Assembly (NCBI RefSeq): GCF_035046485.1
Contig: NC_085138.1
Location: 269,061,694 to 269,125,693, forward strand
From: Aedes albopictus
Taxonomy: Eukaryota > Arthropoda > Insecta > Diptera > Culicidae
Reading direction: 5' to 3'
DNA: 64,000 nt
The position numbers and the translations under genes were made by a program. This document shows positions 1 through 12,680 of this stretch, in pieces. The notes beneath the pieces were generated by a model. It was given only the letters and a program-made list of their open reading frames with translations. It was not told where the DNA came from and did not search any database. The first letter of the stretch is position 1. Each line of letters opens with the position of its first letter.

Positions 1-167
1 GCCGGATATTTGGTAGCTTTCCTATATATTCAAGCCAATTAGAGGGAATTTAAATGAACTATAATTACTATCTCGAATTTTGAAACAATGATGAAATTTT
101 TGATAAATTGGTGATATATTAGAAAAATAATATAACCGTTTTAATTTTCTTTCGTGTAAAGAATGTT

Positions 168-424
168 ATCACAGACAAACAGACGTAACACTCTGATAAT
201 TCACATCGTACACCGATCTAACGGTCTTTTTCAAAATTTGATAGTTGGCCAACTGCCCAACCGTGGCGCTCGCATCGTTTTTGTTCGAGTTTGACGTTTG
301 CTCACTACCGCCACCTAGTTGGTGGTCGGCCAAACATAGGCCTTTTAGCATTGGGCGAATATGTTTTCGTGACTATGATTTGAATCGAAAAATGTTCGAA
401 GTGTTACGTCTGTTTGTCTGTGAT
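168..424. mobile_element. MITE, 25-bp perfect inverted ends
   Basis: The ends are a perfect 25-bp inverted repeat (168-192 and 400-424) beginning ATCACAGACAAACAGACG. GTT occurs directly outside both ends (165-167, 425-427), which fits a 3-bp target duplication. The interior has no convincing gene. The two short open frames across it are mirror readings of the palindromic ends. A diverged relative lies in opposite orientation near 12492, and a short stretch near 2248-2265 also resembles its interior. The superfamily is not assigned. Confidence 0.75.
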
Positions 425-3145
425 GTTATGTTTTGTCAAAAGTTTTTAATAGCTCATTATATAAGTAATATATAATCAAAATTTCATTGCATTCGGTTCA
501 TTGAATCCGGAGATATAACAGCTCAAAGTTGGGCATCGAATAATTATACCTTTTTTATAGAACCTTTATAACTACATGTAGAATAGCCCGATCTTTTCTA
601 AATTTTGACCACTGATACACAACTAGTTGATGAACTTACAGTCAAAATTTGAGAATATTTGATGCCCTTATCGAAAAGTTACAGCGAGTTGAACATTTTT
701 TGAAAAGTGAAAATTTTACCTGTCCTAGTTATTTTGAGTATCCCCTGTATATGTACGCAGGACACTCTGTGCAATTATTGCAAGGTTGAAATCACAGTTT
801 TCCCTTTTATATCAATTCCTTCGGGGTGTATTGGCGTTGATTTATATTGTGCTTGTGTCAGGCTAAGAGGGCTAAGTCCATAGGTTGGACTGCCTTTGGT
901 ATTAACTATCGTGGACTTTTTTATGAGTGTAGAATTAGCAAACGTTAAAATACCTGCACGTAAATGTCGTTTGTGGTACACTGCCCGTTGTTATGTTGCA
1001 AGAAATGAAGAAAACAACAACACTGTTACCCACAGTTTTGCTCAAACAGCATCAAATTAGGCAAGGAATTATAATACCCACTCTTTTTGCACCATTTTAT
1101 TGCAGAAACGGAGAATTGACCTTCTCACCATACCAAAATTCAGCTCATTACTACAGGACCATAATTTTATGTAGGATTTCGGCTTTGGATATTGTGTTTC
1201 GATTTGTAGGGAACGTAAAACTTAGCTTTATTAGCTCAACTGAGTATACACGACGATACACAGGTCTGATGCGATATACGGTTTATTGCGAACTAACTTT
1301 CTGATCCAGGTTTATCATCTCTGAACCTATTTGAAATCGGGTTTTATCGGTAAGCGGGAAGATGATAATAAAGATAATCCGTGATAGCGATCGGGTGTCG
1401 ATCGTACGCTATGATAGACTTATAGTAGGACATATATGCGAGAAGAGGATTACCACTGATAATAAATTCGAGCAGTTGAGTCACTCCATAAGTTACGCCA
1501 CACAGATCATTAGCTAAAGATTCAACAACTACAAATCTAGTACTTCACCGATCGGTCCTATTGACTTGAATTTTTGAACATGGTTAGATACTGTGCTTCA
1601 TGTCTCAAAAATCAAGTCAATCGGTTCAAAATTGACTGAGCTATAGCAGCAAGCGCCCAAAATAGGTGCTCCTGCCCAAATGGTCCCAGACCCAATGTAT
1701 ACATGAAGTTAATACATGTCTTTGAAACTAATTGAAGTTATAATACAATAGGTAGGCGCTTTGAAAATCAACACGGGACTGACATGCAAAGAGGAGCAGT
1801 ACAGGGGATAGACAAAATGATCAGGAAAGGCATTATTTTCACCTTTCAAAAAATGTTTAAGTAGCTGTCACAGTTTCCTATACACCAAATTGTGAAGGTG
1901 GTCCATGTGTATCGGGTCCTTAATGCGTGTGTAGAGATCTCCTATCTTGTGCGTGCTCGCTCCGTGGGCATACTATTACAGAGAGTGCCCACATTCGCAC
2001 AACAGTCCAATGTGAATAGGAAACCCAGAAAACTTGGGCAGAGGCGTCTCGTGCAGGGGACCCGCATGCTGCAAGGTAGGCCTACTGCTCATCTTTTGCG
2101 AATGTGTGCGAGTGTGACTGGCAACGCGACCAAAAGCCTAGTCGAATCCTGCTTGGAAATCGGTTTGTTTTGTCGATGGGGGTGGCCCGCGAAATCGCAT
2201 TGTGTTGTTTGGGAAGGCCCGCTCGATGCATGTTAGGTAGGCGTAGTTTGTTCGAGTTTGACGTGCCTGCACCCTCCCTGGTCTCGTGACCCGTAAAGCT
2301 GACTGTGCACTTGAAAAGTTTTCACATGGAAACAGCAGGAACCTGAACTCCGCTAGACAAGCGAATCTATCGACGATTTCGTCGAGAAAACTGCCTTATT
2401 GTTTCAATTGATGAAACAGAGGGTTTTCTACCGCCATCAGTTTAAGCCTCTTTAGTCTTTGCCCGCTCATGGTAACTGAAGATAGGTTCTTATTCTTTTG
2501 AGATGGAAAAGTTCCTTCCAACGGCATCAGTTGTAGACGTAAGTGTTATTATCAGAGGAATAAGCAGATACGTTTCTGAGAAGACGTTCTTAGTAAGTAT
2601 CTTAGCTATCTCTGCGACTTTTTTCGTGTAAAACATTCTCAGCTAATTGGTCAGCTAGACTTTATCGAAATTTGGGAAGCGAGAGTAGACATTGCCCACC
2701 AATTGTTAAGGGATTTTTTCGGAAGTTCGAAGAATCCACTCAGAAGTGGATAAATGACACTGAAGAAGTGGAACACCCATTGCACAATTATGGGTCACTC
2801 TGTAACTATTACTAGTCAGTCTGTTCTCTATGCTATTCACATACAACTTAAATCAAATTGACCCATGTGAGTAACCCATGATAATGCTATGACTGTAGTC
2901 GAAACATGCGTATCTGTTTAAGGGCCCCAAGGGTAAGCATTAGAGGGCGGAATTAAAAGTACAAATCTGAGTACACTCAATCGAAGAGGGTATTCTACTT
3001 AGATGATTCGAGATGCGGTACAAACTTTTCCTCAATCGACCGCCTGGCAAACGAATTGCGGGAGTAGATTGTCTACCATATCGCGCTCCATTTTCCTTTA
3101 AATGTTGCTAGAAAATGAAACCGTACGCGACGTGCAACTAGTAGG
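425..3145. other. Gene-free repeat-rich stretch
   Basis: No gene is recognised. The open frames here (for example 993-1304 and 1892-2236) match no family I know. Two element termini of one type can be seen: ATCCCCTGTA closing an element at about 728-749 and TACAGGGGAT opening another at 1800. Their partners are not found, so these are truncated or run outside the window. Confidence 0.4.
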
Positions 3146-3567
3146 CTGCCCCCACTCGCATAACTGTCCCATTTGACTTTTCATCACTTTTGAGTTAACG
3201 TTATGAATAGTCATCATTTTCGATGTACTTCCAAAAACAATAATAAAAAATATGATTTTTTTATGTCAATATGTGAAAAAAATACCAAGTCATGAGCGTC
3301 CCATTTCAAAAGTACCCGCATAACAGTCCCATCATGGATTTTTGTGTTACGTAACACAAAACTGAACAACTTTGTAGTGATTGTAATATTTTTTACAGTT
3401 ATATATTCATGTGCAAAACAATCTGTGAAAGTTTCGAGATGATCGAAATATTCTTCAAATTTTGGCGATTTTTCAAAGTTTTATATGGAAACAAGTTTTC
3501 AAACTTCAAATGCTGTTTTCTCAATTCCTACTTTTTGCAAATGGGACTGTTATGCGAGTGGGGGCAG
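3146..3567. mobile_element. MITE with CTGCCCCCACTCGCATAAC ends
   Basis: A 27-bp inverted repeat (3146-3172 and 3541-3567) has one mismatch. The right end is followed by TA; on the left TA lies two bases further out, so a TA duplication is likely but not clean. An internal copy of the terminal motif (CGCATAACAGTCCCAT, about 3319-3334) lies inside the element, a design seen in several other TA-type MITEs of this window. It has no coding capacity. Confidence 0.7.
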
Positions 3568-4253
3568 TAAGTGAATGAAAATGCCACCCATTCAGGTCCA
3601 CCCAAAGGCATGCACGCATGCCAAAAGAGTGGATGGGCGGCCTCCGTTGAATAGTATTGTCTATCCGGTTGGAGTCAAGACCAACATTTAATCAAAAATT
3701 GCTATTTTCTTGATCCACAAGTGCCGCAACTGTTTCGCATCTAGTGCGCTGTGTTGCTGACAACAACGGGAAGGATGCGCACTACTTCTGACATGATTGA
3801 AAAACGTCGCGAGTTGGGTCGCGTCGCGACTTGATTGTGCGAAGTCCGGTTTGGTGGCGGCCCGATAATACAAGTTCTCTCGCTATGCTCTTTCGCCTCG
3901 CTCTCTTGCTGGAGCATAGTAGCTCAAATGCGACGTTGCCAAACTTAGCAGCTTCCCTGCGAGCGCAAGCTTGGTGTAAACAAACAATCTTTCCTTTCCT
4001 CCGCCACCGATGAGGCCCACGTCCATTGGAAGAAGTGCACAAAAATTTTACTAATACATTGCCAAAGCAGCACAGGACGGTCGAACACAAGTAAACACAG
4101 TTCTTGTATGCATATACAGCGCTCCCGCGCTCCCGTGTACTTCTGGAAGTGAACTGAGGCGAGAGATTTCTGGCGATGCTGTCACATGGATGTTTCGCAT
4201 GCTTCGGCGTGGAGTACTCTGGCAGCGGCAGGGTGGTGGCATAGTGAGATTAA
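3568..4253. other. Unassigned DNA left of the Harbinger element
   Basis: No gene, repeat boundary or RNA is recognised. Open frames on both strands overlap each other and look accidental. It ends in TAA (4251-4253), the target duplication of the Harbinger element. Confidence 0.4.
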
Positions 4254-4565
4254 TGGCCCGTTTACACCTTTGCTAAAACTACATGACAATGCATGAACTG
4301 GCGCTAGTAGCGTTTAATTAGCACAGTGTAAACACTTTTTAGCAGACAATAAAATTATCATGATTATTTTAGAAGGTTCTGATTTTCGCGCTAGAACTAG
4401 CAGACAATAATCATAACTGTCACACACACTGGCATCTCTGCGATTGTGCCGCACACACACAAACAACTTTGTTTCATTCAGTTTGCTTCGCTCGTCCTCG
4501 CGCTCGCTGCTGTCGCCGCCGTCGTCGTGGAAATTTGTGAGTTTTTAAAATCGGTGAAATTTGAA

Positions 4566-6130
4566 ATGGCTATTCGAAAGAAGCGAATGTCAAGTGACGA
4601 AATTGTCCACTTGCTGGGGCTCTACAGGGAACATGAGCTGCTGTGGAACTACAGCCACGAGCTGTATAAAAATAAGCAGAAAAGGCTGGCGGCCCTGGAA
4701 ACAATCCGTGCAGCAATGGACCTTGAATCCGTGGATGAGGTCAAAAGGAGGATTAAAGTGGTCCGTGATACCTACAACATCGAAAAAAACAAAATGAGCA
4801 GTTCGAAAAAGTCCGGCGCAGGAACAGCAGACGTTTATCACACCCGGCTTTCGTGGTACAAGACAGCGCACGAGTTTCTTTCGGTATGCGAAGCCAGAGA
4901 ATCGTACAGCAACATTGTAAGTACATATATTCTATTTACTGTTCCGGAAAACTTCTGTTCTTCTTGTCTTGAAACTTCCGGTATACAATAATGCCCCTTC
5001 TATTCATAGCCCGAGAAATCCACCTGCAAACAATCGAAGAAGTCTGTCGAAGATCTATTGATTGAGCCCGAAGTCCGAGACTATCAGCTTTATCAATCAA
5101 TATCATCTTCGGAATCGGGAGATGACCCTGCTGACCTACTGAAGCGGTACGAGGAGGAATATAATAAAGAATACGGATCGGAAGAGCATAGTCCGGTTCA
5201 AACTGCCGGACAGAAACGTAAGTCTCCGGTAGCGTCGTCGAGTTTCACTCGCAGTCTCGCAACTCCGAAGAAACGGAAGCGCCGTTCTGCATTGTCCTCT
5301 GTGAAACCGAAAGCGACCTCCGACGAAAATGTTCCTCCGCACATAACGTCAGCGCTAAATAAATTGGACAACATCCGTGCATCTGTGTCGCCACCTATTC
5401 AGGATGAATTCCAATACTTCGGACTAAATCTCGCTGCGCAACTAAGGGACATGCCGAAGCTACGAGCATTGGTGCTGCAGGACAAACTGCAGAGAATGGT
5501 TGCTCTCGAACGAATCGAGTATGAATCGAGTCGGCAAAAACAGCGTATGACTGCCAGTAATGAACCGGCCGACCGTGCATCATCAATGGAATCTCCATCG
5601 TTCACAAGAAGGGATGATTATCACCGCGAACCACCTGTTACTCCTCCGCCAAACCCTCAGTCGCCGACAGCAGACTCGCCCAGAGAAGTTGCATTTCAAA
5701 ATCCGTATGACGAAATGCTCTTCATTGGTCCTGGTGAATTGACGAATGAGCAAGTCGACACGGTGGCCGAAGAAGAAGGGAATACTCTGGCATCAAATGA
5801 TCCGTCGACGAGCCAAATGAATGACGCTGATCCGGAAATCCGGGTTTCGACGCCAATAGTCCCGTACTACCAAAACATATCTGTTCCAATTTATTTGCAA
5901 CAGATTAATGCAGACCAGATAAACCAAGCTCCAGAATATTACAAGTTCGACCAGCCGATTATCATATCTGAATTGGTTGATTCTGGATTTGGAGAATCCC
6001 AACCGAGCAGTGGTACCCAAGCAGGAGATAAACTTTCACAGGTATGATAGCATTTATATTCGTAATATATTCAAAAACAAAACATTGTTTTTTTCAGCTG
6101 ATCCAATCATCATTTGGGAACACTCACTAG
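4566..6130 (+). CDS. Harbinger MADF/Myb-SANT-like protein
   Basis: This is the DNA-binding accessory protein of the Harbinger element; in related elements it helps bring the transposase to the nucleus and the DNA ends. I read three exons, 4566-4916, 5010-6041 and 6098-6130, joined in phase 0 at GTAAGT/CATAG and GTATGA/TTCAG introns, giving about 471 residues. Residues about 12-108 form a MADF-type Myb/SANT domain with regularly spaced tryptophans and a basic stretch. Exon 2 adds a basic cluster (KKRKRR) suited to nuclear import and a long acidic, proline/serine-rich tail. An upstream in-frame ATG (4446) would add a hydrophobic leader that does not fit a nuclear protein, so 4566 is preferred. 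Without the last splice the frame ends at 6047. About 30 open codons follow the final stop in the same frame. Family assignment is by sequence pattern only. Confidence 0.75.
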
Positions 6131-6530
6131 ATCTGCTACTCCAAGCACTTTTCCGATGTCATGTCACAACTTCGAACCTTCGAACCTACGTTGATTGATT
6201 TTGATTTATTTATTTTTTTGTAAGAAACATTTGTTTCGTTTTGTTGGTATGAATTTTATTTTATTTTTAATCTATCAGTTTGAACTCGTTTTTTAGTTTA
6301 TGTGAAACATTTTCATGATCTTTCGTATTAAAGATTTTCGAAATAAAACAATTTCTGATAGTGCATGTAGTATTGAATGAAAGTAGTCTCCCCAGTGGTA
6401 AGTATTTTCCATTTAACGTTACATCAAAATATTTTGTTTTCAGGCGATCAATATCATCTAGGTATATCATATCGGGATAAATAATGTATTCCGATAATAA
6501 GAATGCAGAGGTCTCTGCATACCTTTCTTA

Positions 6531-6626
6531 GGGCCGATTATTTCACCTCGGCTTAACCGGTAAGCCAGTTTTACCCATACAGGTAAACCTAGCTTAACGC
6601 TTAAGCCAGGGTGAAGAAATCGCCCC
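6531..6626. mobile_element. Short Harbinger-type MITE
   Basis: The ends GGGCCGATTATTTCACC and GGTGAAGAAATCGCCCC are inverted repeats with two mismatches, and TTA flanks both sides (6528-6530 and 6627-6629). The interior is itself nearly palindromic around CTTAACCGGTAAGC. The 96-bp size and TTA duplication point to a non-autonomous Harbinger relative. It lies inside the large Harbinger element. Confidence 0.7.
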
Positions 6627-8969
6627 TTAGGTGTCTAACTAATCAGTCTTCAAAGATCATCATTGCGAGCGCGAGTTTTTAAAAGCAAGCTTTGAAAAAC
6701 ATCATTTCGTTACGATCAATTCAATTTTTTGCATTTTATTGCTCCTGTGCTCACTTGATTGAAAATAATGCATCAATGATTCAAATCATTTGAGTTTAAT
6801 TGAACGCATAGGTAATTGTAACCAAACATCCCAAAGAACAACCCTACCCGCTTGGAAATAGGTCACTATAGGCCAAAATGAAGCCCTTGACATAGACTGC
6901 AGCTCCATCGGTAATCTGGCCTCACGGCATTTGCCCACCGAAATCCACCGTATGAAAATCACGATCCGAAAAAGCAGAAGCGAAGCATGATGTCTAGGTT
7001 CCTCAAATGGTGAAATCTCCCCTTGCTACTCTGCTATGCCCTGGTAGCCGGGAGACAAAATACGGGTTTGTGTGTCCCCCCCGGAAACGGCCGTGGCTAA
7101 GACGAGCTGCTTGAGCTTATCTAGAACGTCTAGTTTTTTTTTCGGGGTCCAACAGTACTTTCTAACGTATGCGTTGGCGTGTTGCTCTTCGAACAATTGT
7201 GAACAAATTTAATTGTATTCCAATAATCAAATGACAGAAAAAGGACGTCTAGCAATGTACTAGTAGTGTATTTACTGTAACTGTAACTGTTTAACTGTAG
7301 TGATTTACTGGGCTTAGATTATGTTCCGCAAAAGATAAATTTGGGATTTGACCCAACCAAATAGATCAATGTGAATACGTTTGGTGTTGGAAGTCGTAAG
7401 ATAAAACCTTATGTCTGATAGAAATGCACTGCAAAATGATCGGAAATTCTTGAAATACTTCATGAGATAAGACAATAAGTGTGTTTTCGATACTGGTTGT
7501 TATGAAACGCAGGTTTATCCGGAAGCGTTCCGGTCATCGTTTTTGTATCTTTTTAAGGTTTATGCTTCACTCGAACACACAGCCGCAGGGCAATTAAAAC
7601 GATTTATTGTAAAAATGAGTGAAACGAGACAGATGCGGATGCTGTTAAAACTAGGCCGAATCAAGAAATGAGCACTGCCGATGAAAGCCATGTAGAATTG
7701 CACGGATTCTCGCGGATTCTGACATCACACACTAGGTAACTACTATCTCCGTGACATCTCTCCAAACCTTATTGCTCCAATGTTCAGTCACTCGCTGTAA
7801 ACTACAAAATCTGAAAATGAAAAGAAATTTAAGGCATCCTTACAACACTTACGCATTGAACCCAAAATTCAACTACGACCGTTACTTCTGAGCCTTCTGA
7901 CAGACAGACAGTCATTCATAGACGGTAAACATTTTCAGTCGAGGCAACCCTTTGTGAGTTCGCTAAGGAATATGAACCGTTACTAGGCCTACCATGTGTG
8001 TTTGTTAGCTTTTGAGATGAGCCCTCCCAGTAGGAATGATTTAGATCAATGATGCAGTATTTTCACGAAATGATAGGCGCAATTCAAATCATTGTTGATT
8101 TTAAAAATTGGGAGCATGCATTCTCCTGCTCCTAGTTTTTCGAATCAAAGCAACGCAATGCAAATGAAATTTTGAAGACTGTTAAACTAATCAATCTTCC
8201 TTTCCCATCCCTCAGCTGCAGCTGTTGCAAGGACATGGCCAGCTCTCCGCTGTGGGAGGATTGCATAAATCTTGTATTGAAGTTAGTGAAGAGCCCCAAA
8301 TCTCAGTGCTTTGGTAACTTTGAATCAATTACCAACAATATTTGGAATCGGACTTGCAATTCAGAAATTCAAATTTGATCCTGTTTACAAACAATTAAAT
8401 AAATCTCATGCAAATTGAAAAATACTTGACACAATAGTTTAACTGGAACCTTTCACACCTGAAAAAAAAGCTCAAGTTATGAAAAAATGTACCTGAGCCT
8501 GCATAAATGTATAAGAATATTCGGAGAGAACGTTGCTGTTATTTGGAGGAATTCGTCTGTAGTTTATCGGGCCTTTCAAAATTGTTGATTTGATATTTGC
8601 ATCTCCCATTATTTCTCCATCACCACAGCGCAATTTGTAGTTAGACTGAGACTCTAAAAAATAATATAAATGCGTCAGAAGCAAGAAACACTATCCGACA
8701 AATGTGCTACGTACCAATTCTTATTTTTGGGAAGTTCACATGGGTTTTAAACTAAATCAAATTCTTCATAAAAGAGCTAAAAGTTTACCGGCTAGAACAT
8801 CAACAAAACAAGGAATTACTAAACATCAAATAAACACGAAGCATTTGAGTTACACATTCTTGACAAAAACGCACACTAAAATGAGTAAGATCTGAAAACA
8901 TGGGTTGTCCTAGTCTCTCAGGTGGTCGCATTACCTTTTCTCGCGTATTCGGTTGAATTCGGTTGATTC
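6627..8969. other. Noncoding interior of the Harbinger element
   Basis: No gene is recognised and no clear inverted ends were found. Frames at 8172-8378, 8472-8684 and 8704-8895 are short, AT-rich and unlike known proteins. It may contain older insertions that I cannot delimit. Confidence 0.35.
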
Positions 8970-9170
8970 AATAGAGTTATTTAATAAACTATAGAGGACG
9001 AATGTCGCTGCTGTTCCCTTTGTTCTCGTTCCGAAACATGTCGGGTATCTATCTGTCAAACTGTATACTTTTTCGCTATGACACTTATATCCCTCCCTAT
9101 CTTTTCCAGCAAGAGATGTTGCGGTGGCGACGTCAGCGACATTCGTCCTCTATAGTTTATTAACTCTATT
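8970..9170. mobile_element. hAT-type MITE
   Basis: Roughly 38-bp inverted ends (left AATAGAGTTATTTAATAAAC, right GTTTATTAACTCTATT; a three-base insertion in the left arm) are flanked by a perfect 8-bp duplication GTTGATTC (8962-8969 and 9171-9178). An 8-bp duplication is the signature of hAT elements. The 201-bp interior is noncoding. It sits directly beside the octamer array. Confidence 0.85.
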
Positions 9171-9182
9171 GTTGATTCGGTT

Positions 9183-12100
9183 GAAGAATTAAAGAATTAA
9201 AGAATTAAAGAATTAAAGAATTAAAGAATTAAAGAATTAAAGAATTAAAGAATTAAAGAATTAAAGAATTAAAGAATTAAAGAATTAAAGAATTAAAGAA
9301 TTAAAGAATTAAAGAATTAAAGAATTAAAGAATTAAAGAATTAAAGAATTAAAGAATTAAAGAATTAAAGAATTAAAGAATTAAAGAATTAAAGAATTAA
9401 AGAATTAAAGAATTAAAGAATTAAAGAATTAAAGAATTAAAGAATTAAAGAATTAAAGAATTAAAGAATTAAAGAATTAAAGAATTAAAGAATTAAAGAA
9501 TTAAAGAATTAAAGAATTAAAGAATTAAAGAATTAAAGAATTAAAGAATTAAAGAATTAAAGAATTAAAGAATTAAAGAATTAAAGAATTAAAGAATTAA
9601 AGAATTAAAGAATTAAAGAATTAAAGAATTAAAGAAATAAAGAATTAAAGAATTAAAGAATTAAAGAATTAAAGAATTGAAGAATTGAAGAATTAAAGAA
9701 TTAAAGAATTAAAGAATTAAAGAATTAAAGAATTAAAGAATTAAAGAATTAAAGAATTAAAGAATTAAAGAATTAAAGAATTAAAGAATTAAAGAATTAA
9801 AGAATTAAAGAATTAAAGAATTAAAGAATTAAAGAATTAAAGAATTAAAGAATTAAAGAATTAAAGAATTAAAGAATTAAAGAATTAAAGAATTAAAGAA
9901 TTAAAGAATTAAAGAATTAAAGAATTAAAGAATTAAAGAATTAAAGAATTAAAGAATTAAAGAATTAAAGAATTAAAGAATTAAAGAATTAAAGAATTAA
10001 AGAATTAAAGAATTAAAGAATTAAAAAATTAAAGAATTAAAGAATTTAAGAATTAAAGAATTAAAGAATTAAAGAATTAAAGAATTAAAAAATTAAAGAA
10101 TTTAAGAATTAAAGAATTAAAGAATTAAAGAATTAAAGAATTAAAGAATTAAAGAATTAAAGAATTAAAGAATTTAAGAATTTAAGAATTTAAGAATTTA
10201 AGAATTTAAGAATTTAAGAATTTAAGAATTTAAGAATTTAAGAATTTAAGAATTTTAGAATTTTAGAATTTTAGAATTTTAGAATTTTAGAATTTTAGAA
10301 TTTTAGAATTTTAGAATTTTAGAATTTTAGAATTTTAGAATTTTAGAATTTAAGAATTTAAGAATTTAAGAATTTAAGAATTTAAGAATTTAAGAATTTA
10401 AGAATTTAAGAATTTAAGAATTTAAGAATTTAAGAATTTAAGAATTTAAGAATTTAAGAATTTAAGAATTTTAGAATTTTAGAATTTTAGAATTTAAGAA
10501 TTTTAGAATTTAAGAATTTAAGAATTTAAGAATTTAAGAATTTAAGAATTTAAGAATTTAAGAATTTAAGAATTTAAGAATTTAAGAATTTAAGAATTTA
10601 AGAATTTAAGAATTTAAGAATTTAAGAATTTAAGAATTTAAGAATTTAAGAATTTAAGAATTTAAGAATTTAAGAATTTAAGAATTTAAGAATTTAAGAA
10701 TTTAAGAATTTAAGAATTTAAGAATTTAAGAATTTAAGAATTTAAGAATTTAAGAATTTAAGAATTTAAGAATTTAAGAATTTAAGAATTTAAGAATTTA
10801 AGAATTTAAGAATTTAAGAATTTAAGAATTTAAGAATTTAAGAATTTAAGAATTTAAGAATTTAAGAATTTAAGAATTTAAGAATTTAAGAATTTAAGAA
10901 TTTAAGAATTTTAGAATTTTAGAATTTTAGAATTTTAGAATTTTAGAATTTTAGAATTTTAGAATTTTAGAATTTTAGAATTTTAGAATTTTAGAATTTT
11001 AGAATTTTAGAATTTTAGAATTTTAGAATTTAAGAATTTAAGAATTTAAGAATTTAAGAATTTAAGAATTTAAGAATTTAAGAATTTAAGAATTTAAGAA
11101 TTTAAGAATTTAAGAATTTAAGAATTTTAGAATTTTAGAATTTTAGAATTTTAGAATTTTAGAATTTTAGAATTTTAGAATTTTAGAATTTTAGAATTTT
11201 AGAATTTTAGAATTTTAGAATTTTAGAATTTTAGAATTTTAGAATTTTAGAATTTTAGAATTTTAGAATTTTAGAATTTTAGAATTTTAGAATTTTAGAA
11301 TTTTAGAATTTTAGAATTTTAGAATTTTAGAATTTTAGAATTTTAGAATTTTAGAATTTTAGAATTTTAGAATTTTAGAATTTTAGAATTTTAGAATTTT
11401 AGAATTTTAGAATTTTAGAATTTTAGAATTTTAGAATTTTAGAATTTTAGAATTTTAGAATTTTAGAATTTAAGAATTTTAGAATTTTAGAATTTTAGAA
11501 TTTTAGAATTTTAGAATTTTAGAATTTTAGAATTTTAGAATTTTAGAATTTTAGAATTTTAGAATTTTAGAATTTTAGAATTTTAGAATTTTAGAATTTT
11601 AGAATTTTAGAATTTTAGAATTTTAGAATTTTAGAATTTTAGAATTTTAGAATTTTAGAATTTTAGAATTTTAGAATTTTAGAATTTTAGAATTTTAGAA
11701 TTTTAGAATTTTAGAATTTTAGAATTTTAGAATTTTAGAATTTTAGAATTTTAGAATTTTAGAATTTTAGAATTTTAGAATTTTAGAATTTTAGAATTTT
11801 AGAATTTTAGAATTTTAGAATTTTAGAATTTTAGAATTTTAGAATTTTAGAATTTTAGAATTTTAGAATTTTAGAATTTTAGAATTTTAGAATTTTAGAA
11901 TTTTAGAATTTTAGAATTTTAGAATTTTAGAATTTTAGAATTTTAGAATTTTAGAATTTTAGAATTTTAGAATTTTAGAATTTTAGAATTTTAGAATTTT
12001 AGAATTTTAGAATTTTAGAATTTTAGAATTTTAGAATTTTAGAATTTTAGAATTTTAGAATTTTAGAATTTTAGAATTTTAGAATTTTAGAATTTTAGAA

Positions 12101-12428
12101 TTTTAGAATTTTAGAATTTTAGAATTTTAGAATTTTAGAATTTTAGAATTTTAGAATTTTAGAATTTTAGAATTTTAGAATTTTAGAATTTTAGAATTTT
12201 AGAATTTTAGAATTTTAGAATTTTAGAATTTTAGAATTTTAGAATTTTAGAATTTTAGAATTTTAGAATTTTAGAATTTTAGAATTTTAGAATTTTAGAA
12301 TTTTAGAATTTTAGAATTTTAGAATTTTAGAATTTTAGAATTTTAGAATTTTAGAATTTTAGAATTTTAGAATTTTAGAATTTTAGAATTTTAGAATTTT
12401 AGAATTTTAGAATTTTAGAATTTTAGAA
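9183..12428. repeat. Octamer satellite, about 405 copies in blocks
   Basis: An uninterrupted 8-bp tandem array covers about 3.2 kb. The first block (9183 to about 10168) is AGAATTAA. AGAATTTA then dominates with smaller AGAATTTT blocks (TTTT at about 10250-10348, around 10470-10505 and 10909-11028). From about 11126 to the end it is almost pure AGAATTTT. Each variant differs from the previous one by a single A-to-T change at the next position. Isolated variants (AGAAATAA near 9635, two AGAATTGA units near 9676-9691, AAAATTAA near 10024 and 10088) mark single mutations. No gene crosses it. True length may differ if the assembly collapsed the array. Confidence 0.97.
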
Positions 12429-12491
12429 CTTTTAATTTAATTTCCTATGCTTCGCTTTGTAAAAAAATGCATCAAGTTTAAAATGTGGTAG

Positions 12492-12680
12492 CACAGACAA
12501 ACAGACATATTATTTGGAACAAAATGCAATAAAAATCATAGTCACGCAAACATAATCGCCCAATGCTAATTATGCTGTGGTACGCAAACCCACTGAGTAG
12601 ATGGCGGTAGTGAGCAAACGTCAACCAGGAGAAATAGCCATGCGAGTGCCATGAACGAGCGATTTGCGAACTACGGAATA
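12492..12680 (-). mobile_element. Diverged copy of the 168-424 MITE
   Basis: The stretch starts CACAGACAAACAGAC and follows the reverse complement of the first MITE through recognisable blocks (ATCATAGTCACG, CGCCCAATGCTAA, GGCGGTAGTGAGCAAACGTC). The other terminus was not found, so this is a one-ended, older copy next to the end of the octamer array. Confidence 0.6.

Noticed and set aside
993..1304. 103-residue ORF
   Set aside because: No family resemblance, no splice or regulatory context, repeat-rich surroundings.
4446..4565. Upstream in-frame start giving the MADF protein a hydrophobic leader
   Set aside because: A signal-like leader does not fit a nuclear DNA-binding protein; the ATG at 4566 starts at the domain.
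9183..12428. CRISPR-like, telomeric or heat-shock-element array
   Set aside because: There are no spacers, the unit is not a telomere repeat, and the alternating GAA/TTC arrangement of heat-shock elements is absent.
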